Positions 1 through 11,300 are shown, numbered from the stretch's first letter. The stretch is 64,000 bases of DNA from Puccinellia tenuiflora (GCA_012064385.1 QRDG01000846.1:62001-126000), one strand, 5' to 3'. The notes: generated by a model from the sequence alone, not told the origin. Translations and numbers: made by a program.

Positions 1-633
1 GATCATAAGACATGAAGCACAAGAGAGAGGGACTACCATCTAGATACTGCCATGGACCCATGGTCCAAGGTGGGACTACTCACAAATCATCCCGGAGGAA
101 GGCATGGCGATGAAGAGCCCTCCGGGATCGATCTCCCCTCCGGCTGAGTGCCGGGATCTGCTTCAGAATCACCCCCGAGCTAGGGTTTGATATGACGGCG
201 CGTCGGGATGACTTCTCTGGAAAATAATGGCCACCTCGTCGTTTTTAGGGTTAAAGGGAATTTATAGGCGTCGGAGGGGGCCGAGGCGGTGCCCAGAGGG
301 CAGGGGCGGGCCCCACCCGCAGGTCCTAGGGGGCCGCGGCCGCCACCCGCCTGTGGCCCCTGGGTGGCCCCCCAGGCTGCCCTTTGGTCCTCTGGTTCCT
401 TCTGTCGCATAAAAAATCTCCGTAAATTTTCAGCGCAATCCGACGATATTTCCTGTGGTGGACTTTCTGAAATACAAAAACAGCAAAAACAGGAAACTGG
501 CACTAGGCATCTTGTCAATAGGTCAGTCCAACAAAATGCATAAAAATGATTAATATGATAATAAAAACATGTGACAACATCACAAAACTAGCATGGATCA
601 ATCAAAAATTATAGATACGTTTGACACGTATCA
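1..633 (-). mobile_element. LTR-like end of a retroelement (TGATACG family), partial
   Basis: Read on the minus strand, this begins TGATACGTGTCAAACGTATC at 633 and runs off the left edge. A TATA-like CCTATAAATTCCC lies near 255-265. A second, diverged copy in the same orientation starts at 9808; the two share the start, a GGCACT/TGCCAGT block and a distal CCGGGAGG-rich block. The start at 633 interrupts the last visible exon of the antisense ORF at 709-635, so this element is the younger one. I see no protein in it. LTR versus other retroelement end is inferred from the TG start and the shared length. Confidence 0.6.
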
Positions 634-3228
634 GCCGCCTCGTTGGGCGCCATGCCGATGGACGCAAGATTGGTTTTCTTCGCCTCGTCCTCCACGGCCG
701 GATAGAAGCCTGTGGTCAAGCAAGCATGGTCAGATAAAAGAAGCCGAATGAAGAAAGGAAGCAAGACGGGAGAAGCAAGCCTACCCTTCAAGGCCGTAGT
801 GAAGCCGGCCAGTTGTAGCCGGAGGGCCCTCTCCGTCTTATGCTGCTCAGCCTCGACACCCCGCAGCCGGTCCACCTCGCCCTTCAGCTTCTCCACCTCC
901 TGCTGTTCGGCCGCCAGACGGTCATGATGCTCCTTGTCCGCGGCCGCCTTCGCCTTCACCAGTTCGTCAAGCTCGGCTTGACGTTTCTGGTCCTGTTCGG
1001 CGAGCCGCTTCACCTCGGACTCCAGCCAGATGACGTCATCCGAATCCATGGAGGGTTGCGGTGCAGGAGTCGCGGCTGCCAGAAAAAGAGTTAGTCCCCA
1101 GAGTGAAGGCCATCGGGCGAACAGCAGTTGCCTACCTTTGTCGGCCGCTAATTCCCGTTCGAGCTCCTGAACCTGGCTGCGGAGAGCCTGGTTCGAGTGC
1201 TGAAAAACAAGGCCAATGTCAGAATCCAAGCCGGCCTCCTGCCGTCAAACCCAAATAACAAGTCATACCTTGAGCGCCTCCCGGAAGCGCGATAAGTCGG
1301 AAAGCTGCATGACCAACTCCTTCTCGATATCCTTGGCGAAGGCGATCGGGTTGGCCGGGTGACGCTCTCGGCCCTCCAGCCGGCTGGCGGAGCCCTCGTG
1401 CACCACCATCTCCAGCGAGGTTCCCGAGGCAGACGCAGGCTGCGTCCGGGTCACCTCGGCTTCCAGCTGCGGGTCAGGAGTCGGCTGCTGCTCGTGAACC
1501 GGCCGCTCCTTGGCCTCTTCCCGCTCCACGTCGGCAGCATCGTCTGGCCGGCTTGGGGACGACTCTCGCCGTGCCGCTCCCGAGTCCACCACGGCGGTCG
1601 TCTCGCCGTGGCCCTCTCCTTCGTCGGCATGGCCGGCTGCCTTCTCCATCTGGCCGGCCGGAGCCGGACCACCCGGCGCAGTCACCTCCAAGCCGGCGGT
1701 ATTCCCGCCGTGGATTGACCTGGGAGGACTGAAGTGGAAACATGTGAGCCTGAGATAAGTGAAAATATCAGCAAGCTGCAAAGGAATACTTACGCAACCG
1801 GCTTTGAGGGAACCTTTGGCACCCGGAGGTGCTTCTTCATCGGCGGGCTCTCGACGGCCCCAGCGGCATCCGCCTCGTCGACCTGCGTAGCCGGCCGTGA
1901 GCGTTTGGACGCGACGGCCGAAGAGGAACCCTTGGTTTCTGCACTCGCATCAGAATCCGGGAGGTGAATAACTTCGACAGGCCGGTTGACGACAGGAATT
2001 TTGGTAAGATCGTCCATCTTACCACGGGCAGCCGGCCAGCTCCGTCTGGTCGCCTCATCACCCGGCGAGGGCTGCTCAGCGGTGTCGACCAGGTCATGGC
2101 CCGCTCCGTCACGAACGGGCGACGTGCCATCATCACCATCATCGGCCGCCGCGGCAGCCTCGTCATCGTCAGTGCTGGCCGAGGTCCGGCGTGTCGGCCT
2201 CGGTAGATCCGGCTCAAACTCTGGGAGACCATCCGGCCCGTCCTCGACTGCCTGGATCTTGAAGAGCTGCATGTGTAGCCGGATCGTTGTCAGTCGGGGT
2301 TAGTTCGTCAACATCAAGACAAATGCAACAAAGTTACCTGAGGCAGCGGGTGCTTCCGGTCGTAGGGAGAGAGGCCGGACGTCCAGTCGTCCGGGACGCG
2401 CTCCTTCGTGATCCCCCAAAGCCAGGATTTCAAGGCTTTGGGGGTATAGCACTTGGTGCTCTGCCAGGTGGGGTCGTACCGGTCGGACATGTACCCCAGT
2501 TTGTGCGACCGCTGCTGGAGAGGATAGACCCGGCGGTATAGCCAGCATAGCGTAAGGTCCGTCGCCGTCAAGCCCTCGTCCACCAGCTTCTGCACCCGGG
2601 ACAGCATTGTGTCCACCTCTTTCTGATCTCCCCGGTTCTTGACATCCCAGTGGGTCCTGGAGGAGGCAGCCGGCTTGAAGGCCGGAGGCCGATCCGGTCC
2701 GTGCTCAGTCCGGTTGCTGGCATAAAAATAGGTCTGCTGCCAGCCCTTTATCGAGTTGGGGGTCTTGAAGGCGGGAAGCGGGAGCCCCTGCCGCTTGTAG
2801 ATGACCGCGCTGCCGCAGTCGACCGGCTCCGTGCGGCCGTCCTCGAAGCGCTTCTGCCGGCCACGGAAGTAGAACAGCCGGTAGAACAGGTCTAAGCTGG
2901 GCCAGATGCCCAGGTAGGCCTCGCAGAGCGAGACGAAGAAACTAATATGGGCGATGGAGTTCGCGCCCAGATGGTGAGGCTTAAGATCAAAATACTTAAA
3001 GAGCTCCCGAAGGAAGGGGCTCACCGGGAAGGCCATCCCCCGGGTCATATGCTCGACGAAGACAACCACCTCGCCGGCTGCGGGATTCGGCCGGATCTCG
3101 TCGTTGGGGGGAACACGAACGGCAACCTCCTCCGCGGACCCCAACACGCCGCGGCGCCGGAGGCCAACCAGATCCTCGTCGGTGACAGCGGAGCCCCTCC
3201 AGTCACCATCTCCTTCACTGGCGGCCAT
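634..3228 (-). CDS. Antisense spliced ORF of a Ty3/gypsy element (putative gypsy-type transposase domain protein), 3' truncated
   Basis: The start is the Met at 3228 (MAASEGDGDW...), chosen because the family begins shortly before a W-R-G-S-x-V-T-x-E-D-L motif. Exons, each joined in frame with GT-AG borders: 3228-2338, 2266-1794, 1719-1269, 1199-1136, 1075-785, and 709 to about 634. Exon 1 carries the conserved body, with VRVPPNDEIRPNPAAGE, FLRELFKYFDLKPHHL, a DCGSAVIYKRQG stretch and KGWQQTYFYASN. This matches the plant 'transposase (putative) gypsy type' family. Exons 2-3 are acidic and low complexity. Exon 5 is a long coiled coil rich in E, K, R and A. The function is unknown; despite the family name there is no evidence of transposase activity. 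It lies antisense to the LTR at 3545-3830. The last exon is cut by the retroelement at 633. Confidence 0.75.
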
Positions 3229-3431
3229 CCCCTTCTCCAGCGCGAGGTCGGGAGCATGGTGGGCGGTGGACACGCGCATGCCCGTGGCGTGGCGAGGGTA
3301 CCGCGGCGCGTGCGCATGGTTCACGAAGAAGAAGAGGGAGGAGCGGAGGAAGAACAGAAGGCCGGCGGCGCGTGCCTTGTGGTCGCGGGCGAGGTCGACG
3401 ACGGCAGCGAGCAAGGAAGTGGCGGCGCTGG

Positions 3432-3475
3432 CAAGAAGGGGAGAAGAAGAGCGGAAGAAGAAGGAGGAGGCCGGG
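3432..3475 (+). other. Purine-rich tract, possible polypurine tract of the gypsy element
   Basis: A stretch almost free of pyrimidines (GGGGAGAAGAAGAGCGG and similar) sits just upstream of the LTR-like block on the plus strand. This is where a plus-strand element would have its polypurine tract. The overlap with low-complexity coding of the antisense reading makes this uncertain. Confidence 0.3.
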
Positions 3476-3544
3476 GCAGCATATTTAAGGGCGGAGGCCG
3501 CCCCCTGGGATCCTGCCCACGATGTGGACCACGTGGCCGGCAAC

Positions 3545-3830
3545 CCCCCTCATCGAGAATGACCAGCCGGCCCTACTTGTACAGCAACCCCTCAGCCCTA
3601 TATAAGGGGGGTTGCGGCCACCAGAGAGAAGGACCAATTCCTGGAACCATAGAACACCCACACAGCTCAAGGAGCAAGTTTGTAATCTGTCCACCGTGAA
3701 TAAGAAAGAACAAGGCAGGAGTACGAGTTTTACCTCACCATGAGGGCTCCGAACCTGGGTACATCGTGTGTTAGTGTGCATGCTTGTTCCCAATCCCGCC
3801 TGCAGATGCCGTCGGCTGTGTTAGCTGCTC
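3545..3830 (+). mobile_element. Partial LTR of the gypsy element, plus orientation
   Basis: It contains a TATA box (CCTATATAAGG, about 3598-3608), then an R/U5-like stretch ending GTTTTACCTCACCATGAGGG and CCGAACCTGGGT, a wording common in Triticeae gypsy LTRs. I did not find a clean TG start or CA end. Its position after the antisense ORF fits a 3' LTR of a plus-strand element of the type that carries antisense ORFs between pol and the 3' LTR. Confidence 0.55.
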
Positions 3831-3831
3831 C

Positions 3832-3897
3832 CACACCACTCAAGCCTATCCTTAGGCATATGTCCACACCCCTCAAGCCTATCCTTAGACATACGTC
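3832..3897. repeat. 33-bp tandem duplication
   Basis: Two adjacent 33-bp units (3832-3864 and 3865-3897) share CTCAAGCCTATCCTTAG with three or so differences, followed by a short start of a third unit. It lies between the LTR remnant and the CACTA coding remains. Confidence 0.8.
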
Positions 3898-3967
3898 CGC
3901 ACCACGACAGCTGGAACCCATAGAGATGGTCTCGATCACCCTTCAAGAATGACATAAGCCGAAGGAC

Positions 3968-5868
3968 GTGAACAGTGGAGCTACTTATGTCGACGATAGA
4001 AGAAAAGAACTGCTTTGGGAGACGCTCTTGACACATGTCAACCTACCGCGAGGTCTCACAGATGACAAGATGGAGAAAGTCATGGAGTGGACTCTTAAGA
4101 AGATGGCCGTACAATTCCAGACCTGGAAGAAAACATTATGGGGTAATTATCAGAAGAACAATAAACAAACTCAAGAGTTCACTGGAGCACTAGAGAAGAT
4201 AAAACATGACTGGCCCGCATTTGTGGCGTATAAGGAATCGTCTTCTGTTGTGGCCCAATCGACCATAAATAAGGCAAATGCTGCGAAGAAGACATATCAC
4301 CACCGTTTGGGGACAGGTGGCTACAAGACAGCCATGCCTAAGTGGGAAGCCTTTGAAGCAGAACTGCTTGCTAAAGGGATCATTCCACAGACAGCGGACT
4401 GGCCCGAGAGGTCCAAGTTCTGGTTGTACGCGCATGGGGCAGCGTTGGACCCACAAACAGGGCAGATTGTTGTAAACGGAAAATGAAAGAAAAAAGTTGA
4501 AAAAATCAACAAAGACCTTGAGGACGCAATAGAAAAAGTTCGAAAGGGAGAGTACCAGCCCGAGAGAGAACGACGAGCTGACACTCGCCCTCGGGAATCC
4601 TGAACACGTTGGACGGTGTCGAGGCTATGGACCCAGTGTTTCGTGGAAGAAAGGATTTCCGAAGTACACTGACAGTTATAGAAGCCGTCAGAGAAAGAAG
4701 AAGAAGGAGTCAGACCGGTTATCGGAATTGGAACGCAAGGTGCAGCGGCAGCAGGAGCAACTGGACTCAATCAGTCAGCATAGGGCATCTCAGCAACAGC
4801 TAGAATGTCCTGAAGTCGATGCCGTCCCATCTGATCAGCGGAAAAGCAGCGTGGGTTCCACGCAGCTAGAAGCATCTGCATTAGAACAGCCGGCGGCTCA
4901 CTATCCCATGGATGATATCACAGAGAAGAAATATTGTGAGCTACATATGTTAATGAAGAACATATCCTTCAAGGTGGCGCTTGGCTATGCTTTACCAAAT
5001 CAACCTGGAGCAAGCTACCATTTTGGTCAGATTCCAGCTGGCTATGCTCGTGCGGGGTGGATGAAATTATGTCGGGATTTGAGAGACTAGAGCTTGACTA
5101 TCGTGGAGGTGATGACGAGAAGACACTGGGAGAAGTCAAGCATGGTTTCGTTCTATGGAACAAGAAACACATCGTGTTTCCAGGCTCGGCACCAACGCCA
5201 CCGACTCCTCCGAGTAGTAGTCCACCACCTCTAAGTCCACCCCTACTCCAGAGGGACCCCAGCACGAGTCCGTCTCCATCTCCGGCGCCAGTCCAGCCGA
5301 CTCCGCCCACTAAGCTGCTAAATAAGCGGAAGCCCACCGGTTAACCTCCTAAGAGGACAAAGAGAAAGAAGGCAAAATTCTAGGAAGAGTTTGGGAATCG
5401 TTCATCAAGGAAGAACCCGGTGAATGGAAACCGAAGCTGATATGGTCTCTGAACCTAGTAAGTAGTACTTCCTAAATCCGCGCATCTCTTTAATTCTAGT
5501 TTCAATACCATTATCAAGCTTGATTTGATTGAATTCTATTCTCGAACAGTGGTGTCTAAAACAGCCAACCGGGACTAACTTATGTGGATACTATGTTTGC
5601 GAGTTCATTCAAATGAGGACCACTGAGAGATTCAATAGTCGAAGAAATAAAGAGGTATGGAAACATTATTCACAATTTTATTTTGTTACCATCAATTGTG
5701 TTGAGTTTCATTCATAATTGTTTTTCTCCTTCTTTTAAAGGTTGCAAGGAAGCGGAATGCCCTCCTACCAAATGACCGCATAAAAGCAATTGCGGAGGAA
5801 TTGGCGGGATTTCTCCTTGCGGAGGTCATACCTGAAAACGGAGAGTACCACTACCGGTACAAGTGATC
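3968..5868 (+). pseudogene. CACTA ORF2 remnant: plant transposase (Ptta/En/Spm) domain, DUF8039-like region, Ulp1-type protease tail
   Basis: The first block (3968-4486, 172 codons) carries ETLLTHVNLPRGLTDDKME, WKKTLWGNYQKNN and KWEAFEAELLAKGIIP, typical of the Ptta/En/Spm 'transposase_24' region. The second block, in shifted frames from 4728 to 5344, has a coiled coil, then KYCELHMLMKNISFKVALGY and a proline/serine-rich linker. A third block (5529-5868) has QPTGTNLCGYYVCEFI, which resembles the segment around the active-site Cys of Ulp1-like (C48) proteases, and ends with an ELAGFLLAEVIPENGEYHYR-like tail. Stops, frame changes and the absence of the His/Asp half of the protease show that it is dead and internally deleted. 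Confidence 0.7.
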
Positions 5869-6147
5869 TCCATGTACTAGTGATGATCTCCATGTAATTA
5901 AGTACTTTATACGGAAACGTGATCTTCATGTAATTAATTGTATGTGTTATATATATATGAATCATCGTGATCTTCATGTGTAGTACTTTATATATACGAA
6001 AACGCATTTTTTGACGTATCGACGTGATCCCCGTGTGCTGCAACGGCTTTTGACTGACATCCGAAACCCTACACCCCTCCTAAACCCTAAACGTACCCCT
6101 CCTAAACCCTTCAAATTAATAGAAAAGAAAAAAAAAGCACTTTCCTT

Positions 6148-6256
6148 TAGTCCCGGTTCGTGTTACGAACCGGGACTAAATGTCTCCAGCCCCGCGGGCT
6201 CTCCCATGGCCACGTTGGAGGGACTTTAGTCCCGGTTCGTAACAAACCGGGACAAA
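6148..6256. repeat. Subterminal inverted repeats of the CACTA element
   Basis: TTTAGTCCCGGTTCGT and its complement form a near-perfect hairpin at 6148-6180, with a second, weaker pair at 6229-6256. In CACTA elements such arrays are the presumed binding sites of the TnpA-like protein. Confidence 0.75.
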
Positions 6257-6442
6257 AAGGGGGGGGGGCTTTAGTCCCGATTTGCCTTTCCGGGTTGGCA
6301 AACGGACTAGAGGGCCTCTAAAACCGGTACTAGTGCCCCGTTTTCTACCAGTGATTGTAGATCTACAAAAACAAAAGAAATGTAAGAGAGAAAGGTTGCA
6401 CGTAATACCTCGGTTGTAATCCAGGTGCAAACGGAAAAATTA

Positions 6443-6730
6443 CAGTTGCAACCCAAACGTAATAGGAAAATCTCAATTGCAACTCATGTGCAACTAAAAA
6501 ATCTCTCAGTTGCAACTCGGGTGCAACTAGCAAAATCTAGGTTGCAACTCATGTGTAACTAAAGAAATCTCATTTCCAACACAAGTGCGACCAGTTGCAA
6601 CCCATGTGCAACTGGAAAAATCTCAGTTGCAACTCATGTGCAACTAGTAAAATCTCAGTTACAAATCATCTGCAGTTGGTAAAATCTCAGTTCCAACACA
6701 TGTGCAAGTTGGTAAAATCTCAATTGCAAC
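6443..6730. repeat. Degenerate 32-bp tandem array, about nine units
   Basis: The consensus unit is close to CAGTTGCAACTCATGTGCAA followed by CTAGTAAAATCT. Each unit contains two inverted TTGCAA-type half sites. Units are 70-95% alike by eye, one is truncated, and the spacing is regular. No ORF covers it. Confidence 0.8.
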
Positions 6731-7942
6731 AATTCTAAAAGGTCAATTTCCCAAACAGAGGCTTGACACCCACATGATTAAAATTAACTATATTCCAGTA
6801 GTAGTATGTTTCTATTTTTCATCGATTTCCACGCCCACTGCGATTTCTGCTGGCGCGACACGTGGTCACGCGGGTCGATGGCCCGAGCCTGGATCGGCGA
6901 GCGGTTCTGCGGGCTGGTGCCGGCATGTTGGGCCGTCACCTGCTAACGTGCACTGGCCGCTTGGCATTCCCTCCCTTGCTAATTGTCTTTGTCGGTTACT
7001 TCTGTTGTGTCGCGTTGCTTGCCACTTGTCCAGATGCATGGCTCTTCTTACATATGGTGTATTGACGTGTTTCAGCTGCTTGTCGGTGTCGTTTACAGCT
7101 GATATTTTATCAAAGCACTACTAACTCTATGGGGTGATCCACGCGTGCTTACATATAATGGGCACCAATGGATAGTAATACAACAATATACAACCCAAAT
7201 ATATCATAGAGATTTCATCAATTAACCGTAGGACAAAACAGAACTACTAAAACATAAGAGAGATATAATAGTTTATTGGTGAACAATTTATAACATCAGA
7301 CACAATGTTCAATTAGGAGATAGGTTTGTGAGAGAGTGGACCACTATATAGAGGGAAGATATGGCGATGGAGATGGTGGTGAACGCGGCGTCACAGCAAG
7401 AGGAGGCAGCATCCAAGGTGGGGCGGCACTTGGTCATCTTCCTTCATGCCTACTTGCCGTTGTAGATGAACCCTCTCCCTTTTAGAATTGTTTTTTTAAT
7501 TAATACAAAATCGTAAAGTAATACACCGATTCAATCAATTCCACATCTATTGCACGTTTGGTTGGAGTGGGGCCGAAACACTCTTTTCTACTCTTCACTT
7601 CCAAAAAGAAGTATCCGGCTCTACTAGGGCCGAAATGATCTAACTGGCCCCTGCATATGGGGCACAGGGCTATAAGTTACGTTACCGCGTAAACGTAGAG
7701 CCGGTTAGTGTTTGGCCCCGGTCAAATCGAAAAGTGCATTTTTATAATTTGGTCCCTAGGTGAAAAGAGTCCCAGATATAAGGCGGACCAGAACCACCTA
7801 TCTATCCGCTCCTCCTCCTCCAGCAAAGAATAATTTTGAGAGAGGTACCTTGAGCATGACGACGCAAGGTACATCATGTCTCTCCCAACAATGTCGTCAA
7901 CGGGAAGAGGTTCCCTGTCACCACAAGCAATAGGATAATTCA
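6731..7942. other. Intergenic, no gene recognised
   Basis: GC-rich at 6835-7000, otherwise AT-rich. Short open frames here show no family motif. I see no terminal repeats. Confidence 0.5.
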
Positions 7943-7944
7943 TA

Positions 7945-8037
7945 CTCCCTCCGATCCATAAAAGTGTCGCCCACTTAGTATAAAGTTTGTACTAACTTAG
8001 TATAAAATGAGCGACACTTTTTATGAATCGTAGGGAG
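7945..8037. mobile_element. Stowaway MITE, complete (93 bp)
   Basis: It begins CTCCCTCCGATCCATAAAAG, ends with the near-complement (…CGTAGGGAG), and is flanked by TA on both sides (7943-7944, 8038-8039). The inner halves (GTGTCGCCCACTTAGTATAA, and its complement) also pair, so the whole element folds into one hairpin. This matches Tc1/mariner-derived Stowaway elements of grasses. Confidence 0.9.
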
Positions 8038-8860
8038 TACTAATTTCCAGACTTTCTATAGGAATTAGCTATAGAAAGTCAGTCAAAAATCCAAAATAAA
8101 GGTATTGTAATGGAGCAAATTTCTTAGAGCACGTTGTGGCAACTGCAAACATATGTGGGAATTCTACTCTCATTGCAAACTGAATGTTTATCATGGCGAT
8201 TAAATCTTCAATCATACTGGACCTAATTTAAAGAACGGATATGTATTCTTACTAGTACTAGACATCCTTCCTCAACAAGCACCCATCCCTAATAAGTCAA
8301 TTGCAACAAAGCAAATCATTCAAAGGTATCGCCCAAAAAATATATAGAAAAATTCAAGGAAAAATAGAAAATGCTTAACTTTTTGAGATGGAAACGGAGC
8401 AGAAGGACTCGACAGAGGGAGGGCTACCATCAGGTGGCACACTCCATCGGTGCACCCAGGGGTGATGCGCCACGCGGACACAGGGGGGGGGGGGGGGGGG
8501 GGGGGGCTGGCCCTCGTCTCCTGGCGCCCTTCGGACTAGTTATACCCCCTAAAAATCTAATCCCTAAGAAGGAGGTGCCAGCGGAGGGGGGAATCATCGA
8601 TTGGGGGCATATACACCACCATTGCTGCCTCCATGATGATGTGTGAGTAGCATTCCAGTAGTAGTTCTGAAGTTAACTTGGCCCAACGCGCGCTCGGCCC
8701 CGAAGCTTTTATGGGTTGCACTGTGTTCGGCATATCTTCTGCATTCTAGTAGTAGTATGAATAATGCTCAAAACAAATAGTGGCAGTATTTTTTTGACTC
8801 AAATTGAAAATGAAAGTAAAAAGGCAACAACATCCACGACTTAAAAAAACCCAAGGAAAC
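8038..8860. other. Intergenic, with a 24-base G run
   Basis: No gene recognised. A pure G24 run sits at 8483-8506, in the middle of a short GC-rich patch. Confidence 0.5.
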
Positions 8861-9808
8861 TGAAAGTAAAAAGATAATGGGTTGCCTCCCAAAAGCGCTT
8901 TTCTTTATCGCCTTTTAGCTAGGCTTATTAATTTAAATGATGCTCTCATAAGAATAAGAGTTGAAACACAAAAAGAGAGCATCAAGAAGCAAATATCAAA
9001 CAAATTTAAGTCTAACCCACTTCCTATGCATAGGAATCTTGTAAGAAAATAAATCATTGAAACATAAAGCTACTGGCATAGGAAGGCATAACAAGTGCAA
9101 CTTAAAAAAATCAACATAAAGAGAGGAAACTTAATATTATTGAGATATTTAGATCCATGTTTCCCTCTCTCATAATAACTTTCAGTAGCATCATGAATAA
9201 ACTCCACAATATAACTATCATATAAAGCATTATTAAAGAAGGGGAAACATCATGTATTCATCTATATCAACAAAGCTCATGATCACAACGAAGATCACAT
9301 CATGGGAGAGAGAGATAACCACATAGCTACAGGTACAAGCGTCAGTCCCGATGAGGAACTACTCCCTCCTCATCACTCGATGAAGATGGCTCCGGAGGTC
9401 GATCCCCGTCCCGTCCGGTGTGCCGGAACAGGAACTTTTGTCCCCCGAATTAGGGTTTCGGATGGCGGCGGAGCTCTATTGCCTTTTTGGAAAAATCCTC
9501 TGGGGGTTAGGGTTTTCTCGACGGGATGAATAAGTAGTCCAAAGGGCGGCTCCGGGAGGTTTTCTGAGGCCAGGGGCTGCCTTGGACCCCCCCCCCCCCC
9601 CCCCCCTACAGCCCGCGGCTGATTTTTCTGGGCACTTTCATTTTTGGGCATTTTCTACAATCCATATACAAAACAGACAGAAACTGGCACTTGGCACTGG
9701 GTTAATAGGTTAGTCCAGAAAATTTTATGAAACCATAGTAAAACATGTAACATATCATAAAACAAGCATGTAACAATCAAAAATTATAGTTACGTTTGAG
9801 ACGTATCA
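8860..9808 (-). mobile_element. Second copy of the TGATACG-type retroelement, fragment
   Basis: On the minus strand it starts TGATACGTCTCAAACGTAAC at 9808 and resembles 633-1 along its length. A C20 run (9587-9606) lies inside it. Inner sequence towards 8880 includes GGGTTGCCTCCCAAAAGCGC, a phrase I associate with Triticeae gypsy-type internal regions, so the fragment may reach past one LTR. It lies directly against a broken galactosyltransferase exon. Confidence 0.6.
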
Positions 9809-10440
9809 CGCAACCTGTGGGGGAAATCGATATTTCCCATGTAAAGACTTCTACCACTTGGTACATTCCCAATTTCAGTGATTAGTTGATCGCCGAGTCA
9901 AGTCTTGCAGGAGTATCATCATCACACCTCATTACATATTTATAAGAGGCGACATCAAGCTGAAAACATAGGCCACCACTGTCATAAGATAAGTAACAGG
10001 TATAGCACTTCAAAAAGGAATAAGAAACTATTTCCCATACTCTAGACTCTAATATTGTAAGAGTCTTCAGAACAACCAAATCATATTTACCTAGAAATGG
10101 CACAAGAACAATATCCCCAAAGAATTCTGCCTCCCTTTTCAATTGGACATTCACTTCCTTTCTCCCATGCTGGAGATAAGAATACTCACCAGTTTAACTT
10201 TTATAACGTTCCAACACAAAAATTAAATTAACAAAAGATGTCGATATATGCTCAAGATTTTACCAGTGCAACAAAGAAGCGAGCAACTACATTAGGTGAC
10301 TTCAGTACAGCAGACATCCATGTCTTACAGACACCCATACGCTCACAAAATGATGGCCATATGAAAGGATGCCAACGAAAATGTCAACTGGCTCGTCAGA
10401 CAGAGTGGGTGCCAATGAAGGGCAATAGTATATATGACGG
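9809..10440 (-). pseudogene. Beta-1,3-galactosyltransferase (GT31) pseudogene fragment
   Basis: Minus-strand exon pieces in the right order: 10440-10285 reads DEPVDIFVGILS, then in a shifted frame ERMGVCKTWM (family: GILSAxNHFxERMAVRKTWM). 10182-10050 reads HGRKEVNVQLKREAEFFGD and PFLGKYDLVVLKT. After a short intron, 9966-9809 reads KYVMRCDDDTPARLDS and then GNVPSGRSLYMGNIDFPHR. The CDDDT segment is the DxD-containing metal/UDP-sugar site of plant Galactosyl_T proteins; here F-V-R is changed to P-A-R. The frame change and abrupt end at 9809, where a retroelement begins, mark it as dead. Earlier exons (galectin-like part, membrane anchor) and later exons are not found. Confidence 0.75.
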
Positions 10441-11040
10441 GAAACAAAGCAAAGATTATCAAGACCCTTCGTACAGTAGGTGCGTGTGCTCAAAACGAAG
10501 TGCAGATTGTAGTCAAAAAAAAAATCCGCACGTGCTCATAATCCCTACTAGATACACTCAGAACATTAGAATTGTGTATCTGTTTTAGCTCGCATGTGCT
10601 GCTATATTGCATTTATCTTACAATGACATCTATACCAGCTTAGGGCTCATGTGTTTCTGGACAAAATCTTCTAAAATACATTAGAATTGCATGTTTGCTA
10701 ATGCTCACATTTTAATTAGTACATATAAGTCTCATTCTTGATGCACCAAGAAATAATGAAATATAAAAGGTAGAAATAAAAACATGAACCAGGTGGCAAT
10801 GTTAATCTTTCAATTAACATTTCACTTCAGTCGGCATGATTCTGCAGACCTAACAACCTAGTGTTCAAGGCATAAACAGTGATTACAAGTTAGCTAAAAA
10901 GTAGACATACCTGCATAAGACAGGTTTGGTTAAAAGTAGATTCAAATTAAGAGCACGGTCTCCAGCTTGACATATACTATATAACAGGCATGTATATTAG
11001 ATGGGACAACACCTACAGTCATCATACCACAACAAAATCA
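10441..11040. other. Intergenic, no gene recognised
   Basis: AT-rich, no open frame with family motifs. It could hold introns of the galactosyltransferase remnant. Confidence 0.4.
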
Positions 11041-11300
11041 CAAATGGCGATTTATGTTGCTATGTCAATTGGAGTGCTACTGTTGGTGGCCCTCGCGTCG
11101 GCGGTATTGACTTCACCGGCGAGGAGCTGTCCTCGGAGGAGTCCACGCTGCAGCTGTACAAGCGTTGGTGTGCCAAGTACCAGGGGTCGCGGCTACAACC
11201 CAGACGACAAATCCAAGCGATTCGAGATCTTCAAGTCGCGCGAGAGAGAGATCAACGACATGATTCCCAAGGGTCGGTCCATGCAAATTATTGGCTCTAC
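11041..11300 (+). pseudogene. Papain-like cysteine protease pseudogene, 5' part (signal peptide and I29 prodomain start)
   Basis: From the ATG at 11044 the frame gives a hydrophobic signal peptide (IGVLLLVALASA). A shift then gives GGIDFTGEELSSEES and LQLYKRWCAKYQ, and a second shift gives DDKSKRFEIFKSREREIND. In papain-family precursors the prodomain reads E-E-S-x-x-x-L-Y-x-R-W followed by K-x-x-R-F-x-x-F-K. Two frameshifts in 90 codons show that it is dead. The next recognisable part of the same protein is at 15260, on the same strand. The intervening 4 kb contains the Harbinger element at 11780-14351. Confidence 0.75.

Larger units (their letters stand above)
3960..6353 (+). mobile_element. 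Internally deleted CACTA (En/Spm) element, 3' end present
   Basis: The right end is TTTTCTACCAGTG at 6341-6353, the inverse of the CACTGGTAGAAAA terminus of Triticeae CACTA elements. Just inside are the usual subterminal repeats: TTTAGTCCCGGTTCGT at 6148-6163, facing ACGAACCGGGACTAAA at 6165-6180, and another pair at 6229-6256. Plus-strand coding remains (3968-5868) match the second ORF of these elements. No left terminus is visible, so the 5' part, including the main transposase, is missing. Confidence 0.8.

Noticed and set aside
2947..3699. 250-codon plus-strand open frame
   Set aside because: It lies opposite exon 1 of the antisense gypsy ORF and has no motif; the minus-strand reading has the known family signature and splice sites.
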